Part shown: in pieces, positions 1-7,169 of the stretch
How the letters are laid out: each line of letters starts with the position of its first letter
Numbering within the stretch: position 1 is the stretch's first letter
Origin: DAMCZI01 sp032095175
Lineage (GTDB): Bacteria > Bacillota > Clostridia > Clostridiales > Caloramatoraceae
Length of the DNA stretch: 46,284 nt
Reading direction: 5' to 3'
NCBI GenBank assembly: GCA_032095175.1
Contig: DAMCZI010000036.1
Coordinates: 1-46,284 of the forward strand
Program-made: the position numbers and the translations under genes
Notes under the pieces: generated by a model
Database searches by the model: none
The model's input: the letters and a program-made list of their open reading frames with translations, nothing else
Told to the model about the DNA's origin: nothing

Positions 1-86
1 AGGGCTGTTTAAAAAAACAAAATGTAAAGAATTTTACGATTTATATATAGATTATTTCTATTATTAATTTAAATTATAATAGATAA

Positions 87-110
87 TGACTGACCCCATT
101 ATGTCAGTCA
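87..110. repeat. 8-bp inverted repeat
   Basis: TGACTGAC (87-94) and GTCAGTCA (103-110) form a perfect inverted repeat around an 8-nt AT-rich loop. It lies in the 217 nt before the first gene. It could be an operator or the remains of a terminator for a gene left of the window. The following bases are A-rich rather than a clean T-run, so termination on the + strand would be weak. Nothing else is recognised in 1-157. Confidence 0.35.
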
Positions 111-157
111 TAGAAAAATTTATTTAAAGGAGTACTATGTGAATTTATAATCAATAT

Positions 158-186
158 TTGAAGTATATACTTGTATTCTGTATAAT
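158..186 (+). promoter_or_regulatory. Predicted sigma-A promoter of the GyrI-like gene, with palindrome in the spacer
   Basis: TTGAAG (158-163), a 17-bp spacer and a perfect TATAAT (181-186) lie about 60 nt upstream of the GyrI-like gene. The bases next to the -35 box form a perfect 12-bp palindrome, AAGTATATACTT (161-172), in a position where a repressor or MerR-like activator could bind. The promoter is read from the sequence; the operator role is inference. Confidence 0.55.
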
Positions 187-247
187 GAAGTAAACAATTG
201 TGGAATAGTACTAAATAATGGTTATTTATATTATGTTAAAGGAAAGG

Positions 248-895
248 ATGGGGTTTCGTTTGAATGAAAAATTAGATTATAAAAAAGAATATAAGGATTT
301 ATATTTACCAAAGCAAAAACCAATGCTAATAGATGTACCAAGGATGAACTTTATTATGGTTGATGGCAAAGGAGAACCTGCAGGTAAAGAATATCAAAAT
401 GCTATGCAGGTTTTATATGCCTTGACTTTTACAATTAAAATGAGCAAAATGAGTGGACAGCAACCGAAGGGATATTTTGAATATGTTGTACCACCACTTG
501 AGGGATTATGGTGGTGTGAAGGCGGAAAGTTAGATTGGCATAAACAAAAATCTGAATGGTTATGGACATCTATGATAAGACAACCTGAATTTGTAACACC
601 TGAAGTTTATCAGTGGGCAGTAGAAGAATGTATGAAAAAGAAACCAGAATTAGATGTCTTAAAAGCAAGATTTGAAAGTTTTAAAGAGGGACTTTGTGTG
701 CAGATAATGCATATTGGATCCTATAATGATGAACAGCGCTCTATTAATAAAATTGTTGATTTTATCGATGAGAATAAGTTAAAAGATATGACAGATGATA
801 TTCATAAACACCATGAAATTTATCTTTCTGACCCAAGAAGAACAGCTTCTGATAAATTAAAAACAGTATTACGTTTTCCTGTACAACATTTATAG
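248..895 (+). CDS. GyrI-like small-molecule-binding domain protein
   Basis: A soluble protein of about 215 aa from the GyrI-like (AraC effector-binding/SOUL-like fold) family, type COG4832. These are stand-alone versions of the ligand-binding half of BmrR/Rob regulators. The family start is visible in the N-terminal 'YKDLYLPKQKP' followed by 'IDVPRMNFIMVDGKG', and the family core in 'EYVVPPLEGLWW' near residue 90. It has no HTH, membrane segment or signal peptide. I chose ATG 248 because AAAGGA lies 5 nt upstream; the in-frame ATGs at 218 and 233 have no ribosome-binding site, and TTG 260 is an alternative. It stands alone between its own promoter and a hairpin at 908-930. Its ligand is unknown. 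The C-terminal GyrI-like domain of the AraC regulator at 15.5 kb belongs to the same broad superfamily. Confidence 0.75.
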   Translation: MGFRLNEKLDYKKEYKDLYLPKQKPMLIDVPRMNFIMVDGKGEPAGKEYQNAMQVLYALTFTIKMSKMSGQQPKGYFEYVVPPLEGLWWCEGGKLDWHKQKSEWLWTSMIRQPEFVTPEVYQWAVEECMKKKPELDVLKARFESFKEGLCVQIMHIGSYNDEQRSINKIVDFIDENKLKDMTDDIHKHHEIYLSDPRRTASDKLKTVLRFPVQHL

Positions 896-907
896 GCAAA
901 TCAAACA

Positions 908-930
908 AAGGAACTCTATATGAGTTCCTT
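908..930. terminator. Hairpin between convergent genes
   Basis: AAGGAACTC (908-916) and GAGTTCCTT (922-930) form a 9-bp stem with a 5-nt loop. It sits between the GyrI-like gene (+) and sspH (-). The T-rich tail is better on the minus strand (TTTGTTTGATTTG), so it probably terminates sspH and may act in both directions. Confidence 0.6.
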
Positions 931-976
931 CAAATATGATAAATCATCAACATTGTTTTAAACATAGCCTTAAATC

Positions 977-1156
977 TTACTGTTCAATTAAATTATTTAG
1001 AGGTACTTCTTTTTTGTTTTGTGGCTGGTTCAAAAAGTGGATTGTAGCAGTGTTATCTTTTTCATTTACTGTTTCAATATAAACCTGAGAACCATCATAT
1101 GTTACATTAGCCATAACTGGAGAAGAAGCTATTTCTTTAGCACGTTGGTTAATCAT
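977..1156 (-). CDS. sspH: H-type small acid-soluble spore protein (SspH)
   Basis: A 59-aa gene of the SspH family, a DNA-associated protein packaged in the forespore and spore core. The translation begins MINQRAKEIASSPVMANVTY and continues 'DGSQVYIETVNEKDNTATIHFLNQPQNKKEVPLNNLIEQ' in short conserved blocks: the 'QRAKEI..SP...NVTY.G..VYIE' start and the 'K.EVP...LIE' end are family hallmarks. AAGGAGG (1164-1170) lies 7 nt from the ATG at 1156-1154. The length matches the family's usual ~59 aa. In known spore formers such genes depend on forespore sigma factors; I did not identify a sigma-F/G promoter. It is direct evidence that the host is, or descends from, an endospore former. Confidence 0.92.
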   Translation of the reverse strand: MINQRAKEIASSPVMANVTYDGSQVYIETVNEKDNTATIHFLNQPQNKKEVPLNNLIEQ

Positions 1157-1327
1157 AAAAAAACCTCCTTGTATAATGTAAACAATTATATTATTTGTAC
1201 TAAGACAAAAAATATTCTATGGTTTTATAAGAATAAAGGCTTAAACATTTAGGGACCTACTTTATAATCTGAAAAACTTCCCCAATTTTCTGTTTTGTAA
1301 AAACTTAGATTGACTGAATTTAAATAT

Positions 1328-1358
1328 AAAAAAACACTATCAATAACTTTGATAGTGT
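1328..1358 (-). terminator. Intrinsic terminator of the two-TM protein gene
   Basis: ACACTATCA (1334-1342) pairs with TGATAGTGT (1350-1358). Read on the minus strand, the stem is followed by seven T's from the A-run at 1328-1334. It sits 20 nt past the stop of the gene at 1378-1821. Confidence 0.85.
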
Positions 1359-1377
1359 CTTTTGCAAGCTACAATTT

Positions 1378-1821
1378 CTATTTTTCTTCTTCTGCTGTTT
1401 CAACAGGTTCATCATTAGTTATGATTTCTGTTTCTTCAACAGATTCAATTCCATCAACAACTTCAATTTCTTCAACAGATTCTGTTTGTCCAACAATTTC
1501 ATCTTTGGATAATAAATTTAAGCATTTTGAAAGTTTATTGTTTATAATGCCAGCACAAATTAGAACAAAGGCAATACCAAAATAAATACCAATTGGTTCT
1601 AGTATTCCTGGAATTAACTGCTGTGATACCAATATTTTATTAACTTCTGCAGCAGGATAACCTTGAGCAATGTACTGCTTAACTGCATCTTTGAATGCAT
1701 TAATAACAGTGTATATGTTTATAGCACCAATAAGCCCAATTATACCAGAAATTATATACATAATAGTTGAACTGACAGGAGTTTTTGAGGTTTTCTGAAC
1801 TGCTTTATTGTTAAGTTCCAT
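1378..1821 (-). CDS. Two-TM membrane protein with acidic C-terminal tail, unknown function
   Basis: I do not recognise a named family. The 147-aa protein has a short polar N-terminus, a first hydrophobic helix at about residues 20-42, a 35-residue linker containing 'KDAVKQYIAQGYPAAEVNKILVSQ' in two parts, and a second helix at about 72-93 with a G-rich face. A highly acidic tail of about 45 residues follows, with repeating 'ESVEE/EVVD/ETAEEE' segments and almost no positive charge. AAGGAGG lies just upstream of the ATG at 1821. The first half resembles general DUF-type clostridial membrane proteins. The acidic repeats suggest a low-complexity cytoplasmic or surface tail. It is monocistronic, with its own promoter inside an inverted repeat and its own terminator. 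Confidence 0.6.
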   Translation of the reverse strand: MELNNKAVQKTSKTPVSSTIMYIISGIIGLIGAINIYTVINAFKDAVKQYIAQGYPAAEVNKILVSQQLIPGILEPIGIYFGIAFVLICAGIINNKLSKCLNLLSKDEIVGQTESVEEIEVVDGIESVEETEIITNDEPVETAEEEK

Positions 1822-1850
1822 GAGTATATCCTCCTTTCAAGTAAAAATTG

Positions 1851-1920
1851 ATATAATAGTTTGCCTTTTATACAAGCTATGTAATATATGTCAAAATAAA
1901 AGGCTACATAACTATTATAT
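1851..1920. repeat. Nested inverted repeat around the promoter
   Basis: Two perfect arm pairs are nested. ATATAATAGT (1851-1860) pairs with ACTATTATAT (1911-1920), and GCCTTTTAT (1863-1871) pairs with ATAAAAGGC (1896-1904). The central 24 bp contains the -35 box of the minus-strand promoter. The arrangement suggests an operator, a cruciform or a small mobile/structured element; its role is not known. Confidence 0.55.
1867..1894 (-). promoter_or_regulatory. Predicted sigma-A promoter of the two-TM protein gene
   Basis: On the minus strand, TTGACA (1894-1889), a 16-bp spacer and TATAAA (1872-1867) form a near-consensus promoter ending about 45 nt before the start codon at 1821. The -10 box lies inside one arm of the nested inverted repeat at 1851-1920, so that structure could act as an operator or form the transcript's 5' end. 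Confidence 0.6.
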
Positions 1921-2039
1921 AACTTAGATGTGTTATTTCAATGATTATCTTATGAATGTTTTGTAAAGTTTAAACAATTTGGATTTATTGATATAATAAA
2001 AATGATTTATGCAAAACATATGGAAAGAAGAGGTTATAG

Positions 2040-3356
2040 ATGATTGATGATAAAATGCTTAAAGGTGCTTTTGATGAAATCATAATGCTTAGAAGGGAAT
2101 TTCATCAAAAGCCTGAAAAAGGGTGGATGGAATACTGTACAACAGCAAAAATAATAGAGTATCTTAAGGAATTAGACTTTGAAGTGAAATATGGAAGGAA
2201 CATAATATGTGAGAACTCAAGAAGCGGATTACCTGAGAAAGAAGAGTTTGAAGCGGCTTTCAAAAATGCTCTGACAAGCGGTGTTGATAGAAATATTCTT
2301 AAAAGTATAAGAGATGGATTTACTGGTGTAGTTGGAAAACTTGATTCAGGATGTCCTGGAAAAACCACTGCATTTAGATTTGATATAGATGCAATGCCTG
2401 GGGAGGAAATATGTTCTAGCAATCATAAACCTTTTGAAGATGGGTTTTCTTCAATGAATTCTGGAACTATGCACAGCTGTGGACATGATGGACATGCTGC
2501 TCTTGGACTTGTTTTAGCTCGCTGTATAAAAAAGATGAAGGATGATGGAATTCTTAATGGAAAAGTAATATTCATATTTCAGCCGGCAGAAGAAGGAGTA
2601 AGAGGTGCGAAGTCAGTTGTAGATTCAGGTATTCTTGACGATGCAGATTACTTTTTCTCTGGCCACATTGGGCTAAAGTCAAAGAGAACAGGGGAAATCA
2701 TATGTGGAGCTAGCGGATTTTTAAGTACTATAAAGCTTGATTGCAGCTTCAAAGGAGTATCAGCACATGCTGGTTCATGCCCTGAAAAGGGGAGAAATGC
2801 CCTTCTTGCTGCATCAACTGCAGCAATTGGAGTTCATACTTTGGCTCAGCATGGGGCAGGAGCCTCAAGGATCAATGTTGGAATTTTGAACGCAGGTACA
2901 TCGAGAAATACCATCCCAGATAGAGCAAAGCTATGCATGGAAATTAGGGGAGAAAATGATGAGATTACTCAGGATATATTTAAAAGAGTTAAAGAGATAA
3001 TTAATGGAGCCGCAGCTATGTACGGTGTTCAAAGCATCATTGAAATTGTAGGACAGGCTCCTAGTGGAAAAAGTGATTCGAGATTGATAAATATCATAAA
3101 GGATGCATGTAAAAACATAAAAGAAATAGATTCGATAATCGATGAAGCTAACTTTGGAGCCTCAGAGGATGTAACATTCATGATGAACAGAGTTCAGGCT
3201 AATGGTGGAAATGCATGCTACACAATAATAGGAAGTAACCTTGCAGGAGAACATCATACAGAATATTTTGATTTTGATGAAAGATCACTTGGTATATGGT
3301 TGAGGTTGAATATGGAGGTTATTTCGATAATTAATAAGGTGAGGGAAATCATATGA
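2040..3356 (+). CDS. M20 family amidohydrolase, aminobenzoyl-glutamate utilization (AbgA)-like
   Basis: A cytoplasmic di-metal amidohydrolase of peptidase family M20 (M20D). At 438 aa it is close to AbgA, which with AbgB splits p-aminobenzoyl-glutamate, a folate breakdown product. Metal and catalytic motifs are visible: 'MHSCGHDGHAA' (C147, H149), 'FQPAEEGVRGA' around 192-203 with the catalytic Glu, 'GHIG' near 222 and the C-terminal 'EHHTEYFDFDE'. An insertion of about 60 residues (~55-95) before the metal site is also found in AbgA-type rather than hippuricase-type members. ATG 2040 follows AGAAGAGG. No AbgB partner or AbgT transporter is nearby, so the substrate is inferred; other N-acyl amino acid amidohydrolase activity is possible. 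Confidence 0.8.
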   Translation: MIDDKMLKGAFDEIIMLRREFHQKPEKGWMEYCTTAKIIEYLKELDFEVKYGRNIICENSRSGLPEKEEFEAAFKNALTSGVDRNILKSIRDGFTGVVGKLDSGCPGKTTAFRFDIDAMPGEEICSSNHKPFEDGFSSMNSGTMHSCGHDGHAALGLVLARCIKKMKDDGILNGKVIFIFQPAEEGVRGAKSVVDSGILDDADYFFSGHIGLKSKRTGEIICGASGFLSTIKLDCSFKGVSAHAGSCPEKGRNALLAASTAAIGVHTLAQHGAGASRINVGILNAGTSRNTIPDRAKLCMEIRGENDEITQDIFKRVKEIINGAAAMYGVQSIIEIVGQAPSGKSDSRLINIIKDACKNIKEIDSIIDEANFGASEDVTFMMNRVQANGGNACYTIIGSNLAGEHHTEYFDFDERSLGIWLRLNMEVISIINKVREII

Positions 3357-3489
3357 ATGCCCTTCTCAAGGAGCAGAGGAGCTGTTGCAGGTGTTTAAAA
3401 AAGAATGTGAGAGATATGGTATTCTTTATAAGATGGAGGATATAGCGATAATCAACTTACGTTGTTTTGAGTTTTTATAGTAATCCAGG

Positions 3490-3518
3490 TTGATTATTTA
3501 TAGTTTCCATTGTATAAT
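3490..3518 (+). promoter_or_regulatory. Predicted promoter starting the ABC-F leader
   Basis: TTGATT (3490-3495), a 17-bp spacer and TATAAT (3513-3518) form a strong promoter. A tandem 10-bp copy (TGTATAATAT at 3511-3520 and 3521-3530) gives a second possible -10. A transcript from here would run about 430 nt before the ABC-F start. Upstream, 3357-3480 contains only a ~40-codon open tail (encoding a segment such as FKKECERYGILYKMED) with no start or ribosome-binding site. It may be a gene remnant. Confidence 0.6.
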
Positions 3519-3561
3519 ATTGTATAATATAGAAAAAATATTTGAAAAGTGAGGATAAGAA

Positions 3562-3582
3562 ATGGGTATGTGGTTGTTCTAA
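3562..3582 (+). CDS. Possible 6-codon leader peptide (uORF) of the ABC-F gene
   Basis: ATG-GGT-ATG-TGG-TTG-TTC-TAA encodes MGMWLF. It has a reasonable Shine-Dalgarno (AAGTGAGG, core ending at 3554, 7 nt away) and begins about 35 nt after the predicted promoter. In known ABC-F and Erm systems, antibiotic-stalled ribosomes on such peptides open the downstream gene. Here the peptide is seen only as an ORF with a ribosome-binding site; the regulatory role is inference. Between it and the ABC-F start lies one intrinsic terminator. Confidence 0.35.
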   Translation: MGMWLF

Positions 3583-3782
3583 TAATATTTTGATTTTTTA
3601 ATAGTAGTATGGGAATATTGCCTATTTAGGTTTATTTGTTATACCCATATTAATCAAATATTTAAGAACAACATCAACAGCGTAACCTCTTTTAAAATTA
3701 ACTTTAATAAATATACATGGGATATTGCTTAAAGTGATAATATACCTTTTATTAGTATATTTATTTGGAATTAGAATACAAT

Positions 3783-3810
3783 TGCTGTGCAGATGTGCAC
3801 AGCATTTTTT
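3783..3810 (+). terminator. Intrinsic terminator in the leader, possible attenuator of ABC-F
   Basis: TGCTGTGCA (3783-3791), loop GATG and TGCACAGCA (3796-3804) make a perfect 9-bp stem followed at once by six T's. No + strand gene ends just before it, and it lies 143 nt upstream of the ABC-F start. That places it as a candidate transcription attenuator for the ABC-F gene. I could not find a convincing antiterminator by eye. Confidence 0.8.
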
Positions 3811-3952
3811 GTATAAAGATGTCACTTTCCGTGTATTTATTAAGGTGTATAAAGACATCCCTTTATTTTTGATAGTTTGTAGATATTGTTCTTAAGTAAA
3901 TATTTCTTTGAATACAAGCAAATTATTCAATAATGATCGAAGGGATGATTTT

Positions 3953-5725
3953 ATGAGAATAACTCTTAAAAATATTTGTAAAAGCTTTAATGGGAAAATG
4001 ATATTTGAAAATGCATCGTGTCAGATAAACGAAGGAGATAAAATTGGATTGATTGGAATTAATGGAGTTGGGAAAACAACATTAATTAGAATATTGATGG
4101 GGCTAGAGGAATATGATTCTGGAATACTAGAAGTAACTCCAAAGGATATTAAAATAGGCTATTTGAATCAGTCATGTAATTTTGATGATAATCTTACCAT
4201 AAATCAGATTTTTGATAAGCTTTCTATGGCAGCTGCTTCAACTGCGAATAATGGAAGCTATAGCAGAAAACTAAAAAATTCTCTATTAACACTAGGCTTT
4301 AAGGAGAAAAATTTAACAAAAAAGTTTTCGAAACTAAGCGGGGGAGAAAAAACGAAGCTATCTCTTTGCCTAGCACTTTCAGAAAATCCTGAAATATTAA
4401 TACTTGATGAACCTACGAATCATCTTGATATGGATACGATTAAGTGGCTTGAAGATTTTCTGAACAGTATCAATAAAATAGTATTAATAATTTCTCATGA
4501 TAGGCTGTTTTTAGATAACACGGTTAATAAAATATTTGAAATGAAAAAGGATGGGATTAGGGAGTACGATGGGAATTATTCAAGGTATAAGCTTCAAATA
4601 GAAAATGAGCGTAAGTATTTGATGAAAGAAAATGAAAATCAAGAGAGAAAAATTGAAGAGCTTAAGGAAAATATAGAAAAAAGAATGATATGGTTTAAAA
4701 AAGCACATAAGAATAGTGAATCTACTGGATGCTGGGGGAGTGCCTTTAAAAAGAAAAAATCAAAAAAGCATGTAAATGTGTTAAAAGCAAAACGAAAACA
4801 ACTAGAGAGAATTCAAGCAAACAGAATTGAAGTACTAAAATTAGATGCTTATGCATCATTTAGCATGATTAATAAAAACCTTGAAACTAATGATAAAATG
4901 CCAAGATATTTAGTTAAGGTAAATAGATTAAACAAGAGTTTTGGTGATAAGTGTCTTTTTTCTAATGCAGCCTTTAATGTGGAGCTTGGGGATAAAATTG
5001 CACTTATTGGCAGGAATGGAACTGGAAAAACAACTCTTATAAGAATTATTCTTGGTAGAGAAAGAGCTGATTCTGGAACAGTTAGCATTACTCCTTTAGT
5101 TAACATTGGCTACCTATCCCAAGAGTTGGAGAATTTAAATTTTAATAATACAATACTAGAAGAAGTAACCTCTATTGGAATGGATAAAAATTTAAGCAGA
5201 AGAATGCTTGGAAGGTTTTTATTTTCTGGTGAGGAAGTCTTTAAAAAGGTTGAAAATCTAAGCATGGGTGAGAAATGCAGAGTTGCCTTTGTAAAGTTAT
5301 TATTATCTGGAATAAATCTTTTGATTTTAGATGAACCGACTAATCATATGGATATTGTATCAAGGGAGAAGATTGAAGAAGCATTAAAGGAATACGAGGG
5401 AACTTTAATATTTGTATCCCATGATAGGTATCTTGTAAAAAGCGTTGCTACAAAGATTTTTGAAATAGAACACGAAAAAATAAAGGTTTATAAGGGAGAT
5501 TATAAATATTATCTTGAAAGCAAGGAAGAAGAACAAAAAAAGGAAAGGATTGGTGAAGGATATATTAACATCAGGGATGAGATAATAAGATTAGAATGTG
5601 AAATTGCCTTTCTTTCTGGAAAACTTGGACATAAGAATATTGATGATTTAACTAGAGCTAAAATAGAGGGAATGTTTTTTAATACTGCACAAAGGCTTGA
5701 TGAATATCGAGAAAAATTGAAGTAA
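3953..5725 (+). CDS. ABC-F family ATPase (ribosome-associated, possible antibiotic resistance type)
   Basis: A soluble tandem ABC ATPase of the ABC-F family. These bind the ribosomal E site and act as translation factors (EttA/YdiF type) or displace 50S-targeting antibiotics (Vga/Lsa/VmlR/CplR type). The first ABC module has Walker A 'GINGVGKTT' (~35-43), signature 'LSGGEKTKLS' and Walker B 'ILILDEPTNHLD'. The second has 'GRNGTGKTT', 'LSMGEKCRVAF' and 'LLILDEPTNHMD'. Between them is the long basic helical linker (P-site tip motif) with 'KAHKNSES' and a run of Lys; a charged C-terminal coil follows. There are no membrane segments. I chose ATG 3953 (590 aa) because AGGG lies 8 nt upstream; an in-frame TTG at 3908 lacks one. 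The leader with uORF and terminator favours an inducible resistance factor, but the sequence alone cannot fix the drug spectrum. Confidence 0.88.
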   Translation: MRITLKNICKSFNGKMIFENASCQINEGDKIGLIGINGVGKTTLIRILMGLEEYDSGILEVTPKDIKIGYLNQSCNFDDNLTINQIFDKLSMAAASTANNGSYSRKLKNSLLTLGFKEKNLTKKFSKLSGGEKTKLSLCLALSENPEILILDEPTNHLDMDTIKWLEDFLNSINKIVLIISHDRLFLDNTVNKIFEMKKDGIREYDGNYSRYKLQIENERKYLMKENENQERKIEELKENIEKRMIWFKKAHKNSESTGCWGSAFKKKKSKKHVNVLKAKRKQLERIQANRIEVLKLDAYASFSMINKNLETNDKMPRYLVKVNRLNKSFGDKCLFSNAAFNVELGDKIALIGRNGTGKTTLIRIILGRERADSGTVSITPLVNIGYLSQELENLNFNNTILEEVTSIGMDKNLSRRMLGRFLFSGEEVFKKVENLSMGEKCRVAFVKLLLSGINLLILDEPTNHMDIVSREKIEEALKEYEGTLIFVSHDRYLVKSVATKIFEIEHEKIKVYKGDYKYYLESKEEEQKKERIGEGYINIRDEIIRLECEIAFLSGKLGHKNIDDLTRAKIEGMFFNTAQRLDEYREKLK

Positions 5726-5747
5726 CAGATAAAATTTTCATATTTAA

Positions 5748-5784
5748 AATAAGCATTCATCTTAGGGTGAATGCTTATTTTTTG
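5748..5784 (+). terminator. Terminator of the ABC-F gene
   Basis: AATAAGCATTCA (5748-5759) and TGAATGCTTATT (5768-5779) form a 12-bp stem followed by T's, 22 nt after the ABC-F stop. Confidence 0.9.
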
Positions 5785-6119
5785 TTAGTAAATATAATTT
5801 GTTTAAGATATAAACCTAACAGGAAGAAAGTATTATTCTACTTTCTAGTGCCATTTTAACATTTAATTCTTCATATGAATGGAGAATAGATGATAAATAA
5901 ATGGTGCTAGGAATAAATAAATTGTCGATTGCAGACAATGAGTAATGATGTATAAACATTTTAAAGTAACAAAAATCATATTTGATGAATAAAATGTACT
6001 AAAGAAGTAAAATGCTGTCGAATGTAAGATGCTTTATTTCGGCATCATTGCATAATAGGGTGGCTGATTTTTGTATTTAGTCTAAGTAAAATTATTTAAG
6101 ATGTTTTGGAGGTGTTTTT
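5785..6119. other. Intergenic region before the Gly/Tyr-rich peptide
   Basis: No gene is recognised. It holds an imperfect inverted repeat (CTAGTGCCATTT near 5846-5857 against AAATGGTGCTAG near 5901-5912) with a smaller hairpin between, then AT-rich sequence. No clear sigma-A promoter precedes the peptide gene, which would fit a sporulation sigma factor, but I could not identify one with confidence. Confidence 0.4.
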
Positions 6120-6287
6120 ATGTTTGGTTTTGGAGGATACGGCGGATTTGGATACCCATGGTATGGTTATGGTAGATATGGGTATCCTGGGTATGGCTAT
6201 GGAGGATTTGGATATCCATGGTATGGTTATGGTGGCTATGGATTTGGATACCCATGGTACGGATATGGCTATCATAGATATTGGTAA
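6120..6287 (+). CDS. 55-aa Gly/Tyr-rich repeat peptide, spore-coat-like
   Basis: A small protein made of a decapeptide-like repeat: GFGYPWYGYG occurs three times (the last two separated by GYGF), with a degenerate GYGYPGYGYG between. It begins MFGFGGYGG and ends YHRYW. About 80% of residues are Gly, Tyr, Phe, Trp or Pro, and there is no Cys, Lys or acidic residue. GGAGGT (6108-6113) lies 6 nt before ATG 6120. The longer overlapping frame (6106-6291) has no ribosome-binding site and yields an implausible Met/Asp repeat, so this frame is preferred. Similar Gly/Tyr-rich peptides are known in spore coats and as YjcZ-like small proteins of Firmicutes, where they may cross-link through tyrosines. 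That role is inferred. Confidence 0.72.
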   Translation: MFGFGGYGGFGYPWYGYGRYGYPGYGYGGFGYPWYGYGGYGFGYPWYGYGYHRYW

Positions 6288-6321
6288 TTGAAAATGTGAA
6301 ATATCTATGTCCTAGTCAGAA

Positions 6322-6437
6322 TTATATGTTTTGCACAAATGATTCTACATTGTTTGATCCTAAACAGTTATGCAAAATCATATTCCTTAATTCATTAATC
6401 ACGTAATACCTTGTTTAAAATCTTCAGTGTGATTAAT
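6322..6437 (-). repeat. Dispersed two-hairpin repeat, copy A
   Basis: Read on the minus strand this ~116-bp element has a first stem ATTAATCAC/GTGATTAAT, then the conserved linker GAATTAAGGAATATG, then a second stem starting GATTTTGCATAACTG and closing with CATTTGTGCAAAAC. It matches copies at 21431, 26486 and 44375. It lies in the 432-nt gap between the Gly/Tyr peptide and the DUF378 gene, which otherwise holds only a terminator at 6677-6710. Confidence 0.75.
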
Positions 6438-6676
6438 ATAAATGAACAAATAACTTAAGCTTTTTATGCTTATCAATTTTATTCTGAAATATTCCTATAC
6501 TATAGAGCTTTTTACTAAATCCATGAATTTTAAAGATAATTGCTGAAATGAAAATATACTCAAACATAAAAATCCTGTGTTTGTATATTTATTAATAGAA
6601 ATAGTTTATGGGTTTTATGTGTTGGGCATATATGACTACAAGAAAAATGATTTTGAAAGCATATTCAGTAGGTTTC

Positions 6677-6710
6677 AACAAATATCAGCCCAATCGGGCT
6701 GATATTTGTT
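6677..6710 (-). terminator. Terminator of the DUF378 gene
   Basis: AACAAATATCAGCCC (6677-6691), loop AATC and GGGCTGATATTTGTT (6696-6710) form a perfect 15-bp stem. It is 9 nt past the stop of the minus-strand DUF378 gene. The poly-U part is built into the stem; the hairpin may work in both directions. Confidence 0.75.
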
Positions 6711-6719
6711 AATGTTTTG

Positions 6720-6956
6720 TTATCTTATCTTATTCTTTCCAATATGGTTTTCGCCAGGTGTCATAAGGTATCCATTGAACACAACAATGGCGGCAATTCC
6801 AATAATTCCATAGAGTATCCTAGTTACTGGAGAACTATATCCTCCAAGTAGCCCTCCTAAGGGATCATATCCAAACAGGGCAACCAGACCCCAGTTTACT
6901 CCTCCAATTACAACAAGCATAATGCATAAAAGGTTTATGTTGCGCCAAGAAAACAT
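6720..6956 (-). CDS. DUF378 small membrane protein
   Basis: A 78-aa protein of the DUF378 (YuzA-like) family with two membrane helices. Helix 1 holds the family signature 'VVIGGVNWGLVALFGYDPLG' at about residues 16-35. Helix 2 is 'VTRILYGIIGIAAIVVF' at about 44-60, followed by a short basic tail. The function of the family is unknown. GGGTGA lies upstream of the ATG at 6956. It stands alone, transcribed away from the MocR-ddl pair. Confidence 0.88.
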   Translation of the reverse strand: MFSWRNINLLCIMLVVIGGVNWGLVALFGYDPLGGLLGGYSSPVTRILYGIIGIAAIVVFNGYLMTPGENHIGKNKIR

Positions 6957-7103
6957 AAAAAATCACCCTTTCTTGTTGTATTTTCTCATATAATCATATG
7001 TTTTATTCATATCAAGGAATTACTTTATACAGTAATGCTATGTTACTCTTATAAATTTTAGTGGTTCACTATTTCCTTTATTGCCTATACCACATATAAT
7101 AAA

Positions 7104-7131
7104 AAATAGAACCCTTGTGGTTCTTTATTTG
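7104..7131 (+). terminator. Terminator-like hairpin in the leader of the MocR gene
   Basis: AGAACC (7108-7113), loop CTTGT and GGTTCT (7119-7124), extended by A-rich and T-rich flanks, make a terminator-shaped hairpin 45 nt before the MocR start. TATAAT occurs at 7095-7100 just upstream but without a good -35. It may be a leader attenuator, or part of the regulator's own binding region. Confidence 0.45.
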
Positions 7132-7169
7132 TTGTTGGTTTTATGTAAAAATAAAATTGAGGTGGATAT

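Noticed and set aside
1019..1252. 77-aa + strand frame
   Set aside because: It overlaps the well-supported sspH gene on the other strand, has no ribosome-binding site and no recognisable domain.
3357..3480. Gene fragment encoding a segment like FKKECERYGILYKMED
   Set aside because: About 40 open codons with no start or ribosome-binding site. It could be a remnant, but I cannot name the parent family.
3622..3858. 78-aa minus-strand frame in the ABC-F leader
   Set aside because: No ribosome-binding site at a proper distance (AAAGGG touches the ATG), composition untypical, and it runs through the perfect + strand terminator. The leader reading explains the region better, though a real gene cannot be excluded.
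6106..6291. 61-aa Met/Asp repeat frame
   Set aside because: It is the shadow of the Gly/Tyr peptide in another frame. The start precedes the GGAGGT site, and the translation reflects DNA repeats rather than protein selection.
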